Below are positions 6,726 through 12,365 of a stretch of DNA of 16,461 nt, in pieces. The position numbers and the translations under genes were made by a program. The notes under the pieces were generated by a model. It saw only the letters and a program-made list of their open reading frames with translations. It had not been told where the DNA came from and did not search any database. The first letter of the stretch is position 1. Each line of letters starts with the position of its first letter. The stretch covers positions 1-16,461 of the forward strand of contig JAZAUS010000020.1 of the NCBI GenBank assembly GCA_036342255.1. The letters are read 5' to 3'. The stretch is from RUG11198 sp036342255. Lineage in GTDB: Bacteria; Bacillota_I; Bacilli_A; RF39; UBA660.

Positions 6726-7280
6726 ATGAATATAAAAGAAAGATTTATAGTTGACTTTCCGATTCATATTGGAAACAAAAAAGAACCATATATTGTTCTC
6801 TATGATGCATATACTGGTCAGGGTAAAAGTTATGTTTCGAAAATAATCTCAAATATCGATAAATCTATAATACTTAATAATGATGAGATCAGAAATTGGT
6901 TAAATGATTATACTGATAAGAATAATTTAAGAAATGAATTACAACGCTATCGTTTAGAATTATTGCTTAAGAATAATAATAGTTGTATATTAGATAGTTG
7001 TTTTTGTCATAATTGGAAGGAAAAAAAGGCTTATTATGATAGTTTAGGTTATAAATATTATATAATTAGATTGGATTGTAGTGATGCAGTAGTTAAAAAA
7101 AGGCTACAAGAACGAGTAAAGAATGATGATAACTATTCAGAAGCCAATTATAATGATTACTTATGGATGAAAAATAATGTATCCCATGTAGATGGTGATT
7201 TAATTGATTTTGTAATTAATACAGAAAAAGATGTTGAATCGCAAGTTAAAGAATTTTTAAATAAATATAAAATAGTTTAA
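6726..7280 (+). CDS. P-loop kinase-like ATP-binding protein (AAA_33/zeta-toxin type)
   Basis: This 184-residue protein has a Walker A loop at 27-35 (DAYTGQGKS), an early acidic DEIR segment at 53-56 that fits the substrate-binding strand of polynucleotide-kinase-like proteins, a central strand CILDSCFC, and a lid-like VVKKRLQERVKNDDNYSEANY. These are shared by small nucleotide and polynucleotide kinases, including zeta-type proteins that phosphorylate UDP-sugars. Substrate is unknown. There is no antitoxin-like partner next to it, so a toxin role is not supported. The ATG follows AGAGGTGAAATT, and an A-box follows the stop. Confidence 0.72.
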   Translation: MNIKERFIVDFPIHIGNKKEPYIVLYDAYTGQGKSYVSKIISNIDKSIILNNDEIRNWLNDYTDKNNLRNELQRYRLELLLKNNNSCILDSCFCHNWKEKKAYYDSLGYKYYIIRLDCSDAVVKKRLQERVKNDDNYSEANYNDYLWMKNNVSHVDGDLIDFVINTEKDVESQVKEFLNKYKIV

Positions 7281-7298
7281 GTTAAGGAGTTAATCCAA

Positions 7299-7343
7299 AT
7301 GAATGAAAATAAAACAAATATCAATTGGTTGATAACAATTTAG
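7299..7343 (+). CDS. A-box mini-ORF, peptide MNENKTNINWLITI
   Basis: It begins at ATG 7299 behind AAGGAGTTAATCCAA. The peptide is identical to the copy at 5029 although the DNA differs at three codons: ACA for Thr, ATC for Ile and AAT for Asn. All three changes are synonymous. The stop TAG 7341 is followed by TCAAGACC and then, within 20 bp, by the ribosome site of the next gene (short form). Confidence 0.45.
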   Translation: MNENKTNINWLITI

Positions 7344-7375
7344 TCAAGACCAGGTAAAAATAGAGGTGAGAAAAA

Positions 7376-7927
7376 TTGAAAAATTTATATATAGTTGGTA
7401 TTCCAAGAGCGGGTAAAAGTACATTATCACAATTAATTAAGGATAAATATCCAATATATAATCAATTTTCTTTTGAGGCAATTAGAAATGGTTTCATTGA
7501 AAGTCAACCAGAATTGGATATGGGAAACAGAAAAAGCGATGCAAGAAAGAATATTTTGCCTAAACATTTTATTACATTTGCTCGTTGGAATAAGGAAATA
7601 CTTTCTTGTCCATCTTTAATTGAAGGGGATTTTTGTTCTATCAAAGAATTATTTGATTTAGTAGATGAAAATGATGCTATTATTTGTTTAGGACTTGGAT
7701 GTAGAACAATTGAAGAAATAATTGAAGGTATAAGAAAAAATGATAAATTAAATGATTATACAAATGACTGGACTAATGAGCAAATATACAAACATTTTTA
7801 TGACATAGAAGAAAAAGACAAATATAATTATGAGTTTTGTAAAAAAAATAATATTAAATACTATGATACATATGAAAATAGAAAAGAATTATTTGAACAA
7901 ATAATAGAAGATATTAATAACATGTAA
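7376..7927 (+). CDS. P-loop ATP-binding protein, kinase-like
   Basis: This 183-residue protein has a clear Walker A loop GIPRAGKS at residues 8-15 directly after the first strand (LYIVGIP). A Lys/Arg-rich middle (GNRKSDARKN) follows, then a strand SLIEGDFC and a strand AIICLGLGCRT whose Cys and Gly content would fit the Walker B-side core. It resembles small-molecule or nucleoside kinases of the adenylate/shikimate kinase fold, but I cannot place it in a named family. Translation starts at TTG 7376, six nucleotides after GAGGTGA. No ATG occurs before the P-loop, so TTG is well supported. It shares a short A-box junction with the kinase-like gene upstream, so the two are probably cotranscribed. 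Confidence 0.72.
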   Translation: MKNLYIVGIPRAGKSTLSQLIKDKYPIYNQFSFEAIRNGFIESQPELDMGNRKSDARKNILPKHFITFARWNKEILSCPSLIEGDFCSIKELFDLVDENDAIICLGLGCRTIEEIIEGIRKNDKLNDYTNDWTNEQIYKHFYDIEEKDKYNYEFCKKNNIKYYDTYENRKELFEQIIEDINNM

Positions 7928-7941
7928 AGGAGTTGATCCAA

Positions 7942-8004
7942 ATGAATGAAAATAAAACTAATATAAATTGGTTGATTACGATTTATTTAACCCCTAATAA
8001 ATGA
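7942..8004 (+). CDS. A-box mini-ORF, extended peptide
   Basis: The frame begins at ATG 7942 behind AAAGGAGTTGATCCAA, which abuts the TAA of the previous gene. The peptide MNENKTNINWLITIYLTPNK is longer than in most copies because the codon that is TAG elsewhere is TAT. Changes from the consensus within the shared part (AAT, ATT, ACG) are synonymous. Confidence 0.4.
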   Translation: MNENKTNINWLITIYLTPNK

Positions 8005-8016
8005 CATAAATTTAGA

Positions 8017-8042
8017 CAGATTAGTACAAAATCTGCCTTCTT
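8017..8042 (+). terminator. Possible terminator between cassettes
   Basis: CAGATT (8017-8022) pairs with AATCTG (8030-8035) around a 7-nt loop, followed by CCTTCTTT. The U-tract is interrupted, so strength is doubtful. A promoter follows immediately. Confidence 0.4.
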
Positions 8043-8045
8043 TAT

Positions 8046-8054
8046 GCTATAATT
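8046..8054 (+). promoter_or_regulatory. Extended -10 promoter of the zincin gene
   Basis: TGCTATAAT contains a perfect TATAAT (8049-8054). The same TTTATGCTATAATT string is found at 8843-8856, also just after a terminator. It is about 87 nt upstream of the zincin start and would include the B-box in the leader RNA. Confidence 0.55.
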
Positions 8055-8078
8055 TTAATGATTTTAAAAAGGATCAAA

Positions 8079-8103
8079 ACCAGCATAGTATTTCATACTT
8101 GGT
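8079..8103 (+). repeat. B-box hairpin
   Basis: AGTAT (8087-8091) and ATACT (8095-8099) pair around TTC, and ACCA (8079-8082) pairs with TGGT (8100-8103), leaving GCAT as a one-sided bulge. TATTGACTG follows, matching the other B-boxes. Confidence 0.6.
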
Positions 8104-8140
8104 ATTGACTGTCTAAGACTTAAAAAGAGAGGTAATATTT

Positions 8141-8809
8141 ATGGAAGAAAGTTTATTAATAAAAAAACTAGAGCAAAATACAAAAGAAAGATATGGGATA
8201 AAAAATGTTAGTTATGAAGGATTAAGTAAAGAAGCCGTTAATGAGATAATACTTGGAATAGAAAGTGTATATGAAAAGTATCCACTTATATTTCCTAAAA
8301 TTGACGCTATTGGAAGTGAAAAATATATTAAAGATTACTTAATAAGTCTAGGTTATAATATAGGAAACTCATTTGAAAAAGCTAATATTTCAAAAAGAGA
8401 TGCTATGGCATGTATAGTTGGCCAAAAAACTTTATTTTCAATTATTAATTTGAAAGGTTATGAATTTATAACAGTTGTATTTGGACCTAACCTTGATAGA
8501 TTTATTAATCCTAAAACAACTGATGAATATGGTGATATGCTTAAACTTAAGTCTATTACTACTCATGAATTAGGACATGTATTATGTAATTTATTATTTT
8601 TGGATAGTGATGTTTCTTTAAAAAAAGAATTAATAAGTATAGATCCTAGTAAGGCAAAATTATATGAAAATGGTTTAGGTGAAGCGGTTGCTTATTCTTT
8701 TCAAGCATATATGTGTGGAATAGAAAATAATATTATAAATACAGTTGTCTCAAAAATAAATGAAAAATATGCTGAATTAGAATTAAAAGAAAGTAAAATA
8801 CATAGATAA
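8141..8809 (+). CDS. Zincin-type putative metalloprotease
   Basis: This 222-residue protein has an H142-E-L-G-H146 zinc motif in a helix (ITTHELGHVLCNLL). A candidate third ligand, Glu181, lies 35 residues on in GLGEAVAYSFQAY, as in gluzincins. The N-terminal half is helical and charged (AVNEIILGIESVYEKYP), then a beta-rich part (YEFITVVFGPN). There is no signal peptide and no helix-turn-helix, so it differs from secreted proteases and from the usual ImmA/IrrE genes paired with a repressor. Substrate is unknown. The gene has its own promoter and terminator, which sets it apart from the cotranscribed cassettes. The ATG at 8141 follows AGAGAGGTAATATTT. Confidence 0.72.
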   Translation: MEESLLIKKLEQNTKERYGIKNVSYEGLSKEAVNEIILGIESVYEKYPLIFPKIDAIGSEKYIKDYLISLGYNIGNSFEKANISKRDAMACIVGQKTLFSIINLKGYEFITVVFGPNLDRFINPKTTDEYGDMLKLKSITTHELGHVLCNLLFLDSDVSLKKELISIDPSKAKLYENGLGEAVAYSFQAYMCGIENNIINTVVSKINEKYAELELKESKIHR

Positions 8810-8820
8810 TACTTATTTAA

Positions 8821-8844
8821 AGTAGGAGTAAAATCCTATTTTTT
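8821..8844 (+). terminator. Rho-independent terminator
   Basis: TAGGA (8823-8827) pairs with TCCTA (8834-8838), extended by a G-U and an A-U pair, and is followed by TTTTTT. It lies 12 nt after the stop of the zincin gene. Confidence 0.6.
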
Positions 8845-8845
8845 A

Positions 8846-8854
8846 TGCTATAAT
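8846..8854 (+). promoter_or_regulatory. Extended -10 promoter before a mini-ORF
   Basis: TGCTATAAT (TATAAT at 8849-8854) follows the terminator directly and sits 24 nt before the mini-ORF start at 8878. Here the mini-ORF would be the first frame on the transcript. Confidence 0.55.
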
Positions 8855-8877
8855 TGATTAGAAATGGAGTGATTCCT

Positions 8878-8967
8878 ATGGATAATAAAACTAATATAAA
8901 CTGGTTGATTACGATTTATCTAAGAATAGAAGAAAATCTAGGTAAAACAAGGAATTGTGGGATATAA
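8878..8967 (+). CDS. A-box mini-ORF, longest variant
   Basis: This 29-codon frame starts at ATG 8878 behind TGGAGTGATTCCT. It begins MDNKTNINWLITIYLRIEEN and then adds nine residues. It reads through the position that is a stop in most copies. It has its own promoter, so it is the best candidate for a translated leader peptide. Confidence 0.4.
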   Translation: MDNKTNINWLITIYLRIEENLGKTRNCGI

Positions 8968-9093
8968 CATCTTGCAAGTTTTATATAAAGTTATGTTAAA
9001 ATATACAAAAATTAATAAAAACAAACAAAAAATGTGTTAGTATTTAGGCGTTGATATTCCTATGCAACACTTATAAAAATAGAGGTGAAAAAA
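8968..9093 (+). repeat. Long inter-cassette segment before the THEP1 gene
   Basis: Contains the TTGCAAGTTTTATATAAA segment (8972-8989), a second extended -10 TGTTAAAAT (8994-9002), and a diverged B-box with GTGTTAGTATT (9034-9044) and GCAACAC (9064-9070). It ends in TTATAAAAATAGAGGTGA before the next gene. Confidence 0.5.
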
Positions 9094-9855
9094 ATGATAT
9101 TATTAACTGCACTTCCAAGAACTGGTAAGTCAACTGCAATAAAAAAAATAGTTAATATGTTAGGAAAAGATAATTGTGGTGGATTTTATACTGAAGAGAT
9201 AAGAGAAGATGGAGAAAGAGTAGGATTTAGAATTTGCACTTTGAGTGGAAAGACAGGAATATTATCACATGTTAATATAGAAAGTGACTATAGAATCAGT
9301 CGCTATGGTGTTGATTTAGAAACATTTGAAAGATTATGTGTTTCTGAATTAGAAAGTGCAACTAAAGATAATAATGTAAAATATATTGTTATTGATGAAA
9401 TAGGACCTATGCAATTATTTTCTGAAAAGTATAAAGCGTTGTTAATTAGTCTATTAAACTGTGATAAGCCAATTATAGGAACAATTTTTATGAACCCTTA
9501 TGAATGGCTGGATGATTTTAAGAAACAAAAAAATGTTAATTTAATTGAAATTACTTTTGATAATAGAGATAGTTTACCTCTTCAATTAGTTGAATTGTTA
9601 TCAAAAAATGATGAGCAATTTCAAAGAAAAATTGCAAAAGCAAAAAAATATAGTACTGAACTAGATAGATTTGAATTATTAGATGATAGAATAATAATTC
9701 ATTCTGAGCATGGAATAAGGACAGTAAAAAAAGAAAATGATAAATATATATGTGATTGTGAATTTTACCAAACAAATCATACATGTAGTCATATTATGGC
9801 TATTATAAATATAAACCTTTCTTTTGATAACGAAAACGTTAAAAATATTAACTAA
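9094..9855 (+). CDS. THEP1-type NTPase fused to a SWIM zinc finger
   Basis: From ATG 9094 (preferred over GTG 9085, which overlaps the GAGGTGA ribosome site) the protein has 253 residues. Residues 1-175 match the THEP1 nucleoside-triphosphatase family: Walker A ALPRTGKS (6-13), GGFYTEEIREDGERVGFRI, GILSHVN, YGVDLETFE, Walker B IVIDEIG with Asp101/Glu102 and KPIIGTIF. After a charged linker, the C-terminus carries C220-x-C222-x8-C231-x-H233, the SWIM zinc-finger signature (CxC-xn-CxH), preceded by a short beta segment (RIIIHSEHGIRTVKK). SWIM fingers bind DNA or proteins, while THEP1 proteins hydrolyse nucleoside triphosphates. The fusion is not one I know as standard. An A-box follows the stop. 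Confidence 0.8.
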   Translation: MILLTALPRTGKSTAIKKIVNMLGKDNCGGFYTEEIREDGERVGFRICTLSGKTGILSHVNIESDYRISRYGVDLETFERLCVSELESATKDNNVKYIVIDEIGPMQLFSEKYKALLISLLNCDKPIIGTIFMNPYEWLDDFKKQKNVNLIEITFDNRDSLPLQLVELLSKNDEQFQRKIAKAKKYSTELDRFELLDDRIIIHSEHGIRTVKKENDKYICDCEFYQTNHTCSHIMAIININLSFDNENVKNIN

Positions 9856-9857
9856 TA

Positions 9858-10087
9858 AAAGGAGTTGATCAAAATGAATGAAAAACTAATATAAACTGGT
9901 TGATATTGATTTAGTCTAGCCATTCATGAAATTCCTATAAAATAAAGGAAAACTAATAGTTTAGTAATTACATTTTTTAATAAATAATTACTAAAAAGTA
10001 TATAAAATAGATAAAAAAGTATCAAAAATAGCATAGTATTTGATACTTGATATTGACGGTTAACCATTTATAAAAAGAGGTGATACA
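9858..10087 (+). repeat. Long inter-cassette repeat, copy before the NUDIX gene
   Basis: The A-box here has lost 4 nt within the mini-ORF (AATGAAAAACTAAT), leaving MNEKLI. It then has TTCCTATAAAATAAAGGAAA, the inverted repeat TTTAGTAATTA (9960-9970) with TAATTACTAAA (9985-9995), and the B-box with AGTAT-TTG-ATACT (10035-10047). It ends TTTATAAAAAGAGGTGA. It is nearly identical to the copy after the NUDIX gene (10536-10768). Confidence 0.85.
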
Positions 10088-10537
10088 ATGGCAAATTATA
10101 CATGGTATAATACTGATGTTCCAAACGATTTAAAAGTTAAACAAGTTTATGGTATTGCATTTTCAAATGATTTTGAAGTTTTATTAAGAATAGAGGATAA
10201 TAAGTACAAATTAACAGGTGGAAAGCCTGAAAAAAATGAATCATATGAAGAAACATTAAAAAGAGAATATATTGAAGAATTAAATGTTGAATTAGAGGAT
10301 TGCCATTATTTAGGATATTTATTGGTAGAGGATAATAATGAAAAATATGCTCAAGTTAGAATGATAGCTAAAATAAAAAGTATTAATGAAAATCATATTG
10401 ATCCAGCAACTGGTAAAATGTATGGCAGAGAATTAGTAAAAATTGATAGAGTTAGAGAATTATTAAATTATCAAGACGAAGCTGGTAATTTAATGATAGA
10501 TGAGGCAATAGAAAAAGCAAAAGAAATGTATAATTAA
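10088..10537 (+). CDS. NUDIX hydrolase
   Basis: This 149-residue protein has a perfect NUDIX box: G45-x5-E51-x7-R59-E60-x2-E63-E64-x2-V67 (GKPEKNESYEETLK, then REYIEELNV). The two Glu residues in REYIEE coordinate the metal that drives pyrophosphate hydrolysis of nucleoside diphosphates linked to another group. The strand before it (QVYGIAFSNDFEVLLRI) and the following sheet (HYLGYLLVED and YAQVRMIAKI) complete the fold. Substrate, for example oxidised dNTPs or nucleotide sugars, cannot be told. The ATG follows AGAGGTGATACA. The gene is enclosed by two nearly identical long repeats, and the stop TAA overlaps the AAAGGAG of the second. Confidence 0.92.
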   Translation: MANYTWYNTDVPNDLKVKQVYGIAFSNDFEVLLRIEDNKYKLTGGKPEKNESYEETLKREYIEELNVELEDCHYLGYLLVEDNNEKYAQVRMIAKIKSINENHIDPATGKMYGRELVKIDRVRELLNYQDEAGNLMIDEAIEKAKEMYN

Positions 10538-10768
10538 AGGAGTTGATCCAAATGAATGAAAATAAAACTAATATAAACTGGTTGATATTGATTTAGTCTA
10601 GCCATTCATAAAACTTCTATAAAATAAAGGAAAACTAAGTATTTAGTAATTACATTTTCTAACAAATAATTACTAAAAAGTATTAAAAATATATAAAAAA
10701 TAGTCCAAAATAGCATAGTATTTGATACTTGATATTGACGGTTAAACTTTTATAAAAAGAGGTGAATT
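10536..10768 (+). repeat. Long inter-cassette repeat, copy after the NUDIX gene
   Basis: Matches the copy at 9858-10087 at most positions by eye, including ATTTAGTCTAGCCATTCAT, the inverted repeat TTTAGTAATTA (10642-10652) with TAATTACTAAA (10667-10677), and the B-box GCATAGTATTTGATACTTGA (10713-10732). AGTCTAGCC on the left can pair with GGTTAAACT on the right (one mismatch, one G-U), so the whole unit could fold into a large stem. Confidence 0.85.
10552..10596 (+). CDS. A-box mini-ORF, peptide MNENKTNINWLILI
   Basis: ATG 10552 follows AAAGGAGTTGATCCAA. The frame matches the consensus except Thr13 changed to Leu (ACA to TTG). It ends at TAG 10594, as in most copies. Confidence 0.4.
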   Translation: MNENKTNINWLILI

Positions 10769-11731
10769 ATGAAGAATATTAATTTTTTTATTGAAAAACT
10801 TATCTTAACAGATTCAGAAAAAAAATATACTACTGATGAAATACAATATGTTGCAAAATATTTTTGTGATTTGTTTGATAAATTATCTAGGATGTATATT
10901 GTTGAAAATAATAATAAGAGAGAACTATCAGAAATAGAAAAATTTTTATTTATGTACATAAATGTTACTAGTAAAGTAAAAGATCATGATGACATAAGCA
11001 CAAGTCATGACATCATTGGTTCAATTTTAACAAACAAAGCAGTATGTCAAGGATATACAAGTATAATGCAATTTATATGTGATGAATTATCTATTCCTTT
11101 TTTATATAAAACTACAGAAGGTCCTTTTGGTGCTCATGGAAATTTTCAAGTTATTGTAGAGGATATATCAGGTGTTGAACATTGTTTGCATTGTGATTCA
11201 TTCTTAGATGCTCCTGAAAATGAAAATGATACTATAACATTTAATGCTACTTTAATTTCGGCAAATGACATGAATAATTATCATAATCACCAAGATCCTT
11301 CATCAGAATTCTTGTTCTGGGAATTAGCTGTTACTGATACTGATTTAGAAGATAAGAAAGCTGCTCTAGAAAGTTTAAGTATTATAGAACAATTTAGAGG
11401 AGATGATTTAGAAGATGCAATAAATAATCATTATGAATCATTGAAAGAACAAATTGTTCATTTAAATAAATTTTTTAAATGCGAAATTGGTACTTTAGAA
11501 ACAAGACAAGATATTTTAAAAGCATATCAAATTATGAAAAATTATTATTCAAAAGCAAATATTTCGATTGAGAGAGAAAAATTATATAATATAATAAGAC
11601 AAATATATATTTCATATAATATTTCTATTCTTAATATGAATAGCGATGAAGCTATAAAAAATGCTGAAGAAACTATTAATGAACAAATTGAAAATACTCA
11701 AAGAAAACATAGAGAAAAATGGGTAAAATAA
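10769..11731 (+). CDS. Transglutaminase-like cysteine protease-fold protein
   Basis: This 320-residue protein has the three catalytic positions of the transglutaminase-like fold: Cys93 in NKAVCQGYTSIMQFICDEL, His123 in FGAHGNFQVIV and Asp143 in HCDSFLDA. The Cys helix followed by LSIPFLYKT is typical. Bacterial relatives are usually proteases or of unknown role, and many are secreted; this one has no signal peptide or membrane segment, so it should act in the cytoplasm. The C-terminal third (residues 190-320) is helical and charged, ending in a possible coiled coil (EAIKNAEETINEQIENTQ). The ATG is behind AGAGGTGAATT. It is the last full-size gene of the array and is followed by an A-box and a terminator. 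Confidence 0.75.
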   Translation: MKNINFFIEKLILTDSEKKYTTDEIQYVAKYFCDLFDKLSRMYIVENNNKRELSEIEKFLFMYINVTSKVKDHDDISTSHDIIGSILTNKAVCQGYTSIMQFICDELSIPFLYKTTEGPFGAHGNFQVIVEDISGVEHCLHCDSFLDAPENENDTITFNATLISANDMNNYHNHQDPSSEFLFWELAVTDTDLEDKKAALESLSIIEQFRGDDLEDAINNHYESLKEQIVHLNKFFKCEIGTLETRQDILKAYQIMKNYYSKANISIEREKLYNIIRQIYISYNISILNMNSDEAIKNAEETINEQIENTQRKHREKWVK

Positions 11732-11746
11732 AAGGAGTTGACTCTT

Positions 11747-11791
11747 GTGAATGAAAATAAAACTAATATAAACTGGTTGAGCATGATTTAA
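11747..11791 (+). CDS. A-box mini-ORF, GTG start, peptide MNENKTNINWLSMI
   Basis: GTG 11747 sits behind AAAGGAGTTGACTCTT. The first eleven residues match the consensus exactly, and the tail ITI is replaced by SMI. The stop is TAA instead of TAG. This is the last copy in the array. Confidence 0.35.
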   Translation: MNENKTNINWLSMI

Positions 11792-12040
11792 CTAACCCCT
11801 TTAACAAACCCTTATAAAATAAGGAAAAATTAAAAATAGATCTTACATCTTTTATATAAAAAGTAAGTAAAAATGTACAAAAAACACCAAAAATCATTAA
11901 AAAAGGTGCTTTTTTTATATATTTTTGATGAGGTGATGTTTTCAGCTAACCCCATTGAAAAATAAGGTACTTATAAAATTATAAGTAAATCGTAAAATAG
12001 TAATATTCCGATCTGAAGTCAATGAAAAAAAATTAAGTTT
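11792..12040 (+). other. Array end: hairpins, terminator and orphan ribosome site, no gene
   Basis: After the last mini-ORF come CCTTATAAAATAAGG (11811-11825), a perfect small hairpin that appears degraded in other copies, the TTACATCTTTTATATAAA segment, and then a terminator. Next comes GAGGTGATG at 11931-11939, a cassette-type ribosome site and start codon leading only to a nine-codon frame (MFSANPIEK). A perfect 9-bp inverted repeat, TACTTATAA (11968-11976) with TTATAAGTA (11979-11987), follows. The GTAAAATAGTAATATTCCGA string (11992-12011) recurs at 15694. I see no gene here. Confidence 0.6.
11878..11917 (+). terminator. Terminator at the end of the array
   Basis: AAAA-A-CACC (CACC at 11885-11888) pairs with GGTG (11905-11908) and then TTTT after one mismatch, followed by a T-run to 11917. 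The loop is 16 nt and A-rich. It probably ends transcription from the last cassettes. Confidence 0.5.
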
Positions 12041-12042
12041 TA

Positions 12043-12051
12043 TGATATAAT
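12043..12051 (+). promoter_or_regulatory. Extended -10 promoter
   Basis: TGATATAAT (TATAAT at 12046-12051) lies about 50 nt upstream of the small membrane protein gene. The ATGATATAATTA string recurs at 15667, with an AATAGTAAT string following both. Confidence 0.6.
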
Positions 12052-12099
12052 TAAATATGAAAGAAAGAGATAAATAGTAATTTGTAGAGGAGGTAGTTT

Positions 12100-12309
12100 A
12101 TGAAGAATAATGAAAAAAATTCAAACAAAAAAATTGCTGGAATGTATTATTTTGCATCATTGTGTTTCTATATTGCTGCAATAATAAATTTTATCAATGG
12201 AGATAATAATAGTATAGCAGTTGTATTTTTATGTTTAGGCTCAAGTAGTTTATGCTTGGGTAGTGTTTACTTAAATAAAGATAATGGAAATAACGACAAT
12301 AAGAAGTAA
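12100..12309 (+). CDS. Small two-helix membrane protein
   Basis: This 69-residue protein has a Lys/Asn-rich N-terminus, two hydrophobic stretches (MYYFASLCFYIAAIINFI, about residues 15-32, and SIAVVFLCLGSSSLCLGSVYL, about 38-58 read in two parts), and a polar Asn/Lys-rich tail. The short GDNN turn between them fits a helical hairpin with both ends inside. No family was recognised. AGAGGAGGTAG just upstream is a strong ribosome site. It precedes the methyltransferase-like gene by 56 bp and both carry the AATAGTAATTTG leader string, so they may share a transcript. Confidence 0.75.
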   Translation: MKNNEKNSNKKIAGMYYFASLCFYIAAIINFINGDNNSIAVVFLCLGSSSLCLGSVYLNKDNGNNDNKK

Positions 12310-12365
12310 TATAAATTACAATAAATAAGTGAGATTAATAGTAATTTGAAAGGGAGGTAAGAAAA

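Noticed and set aside
6726..7927. Toxin-antitoxin pair from the two adjacent P-loop proteins
   Set aside because: Neither has an antitoxin-like partner, both contain a Walker A motif, and an A-box separates them as it does other cassettes.
8141..8809. ImmA/IrrE phage-repressor protease
   Set aside because: The HExxH motif fits, but there is no neighbouring helix-turn-helix repressor and the rest of the protein does not match that family as I know it.
9960..9995. Terminator at the TTTAGTAATTA inverted repeat
   Set aside because: The 11-bp stem is pure AT apart from one pair and is followed by AAG, not a T-run, so it is treated as part of the repeat.
4472..11791. Canonical integron attC sites
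   Set aside because: Individual matches to GTTRRRY (for example GTTAAAT at 6700, GTTAAAC at 10741) exist but are not conserved between copies, and no integron integrase is visible. The resemblance is in organisation only.
2700..11800. CRISPR array
   Set aside because: The repeats are separated by full genes, not by 25-40 bp unique spacers, and their spacing is irregular. No cas genes are present.
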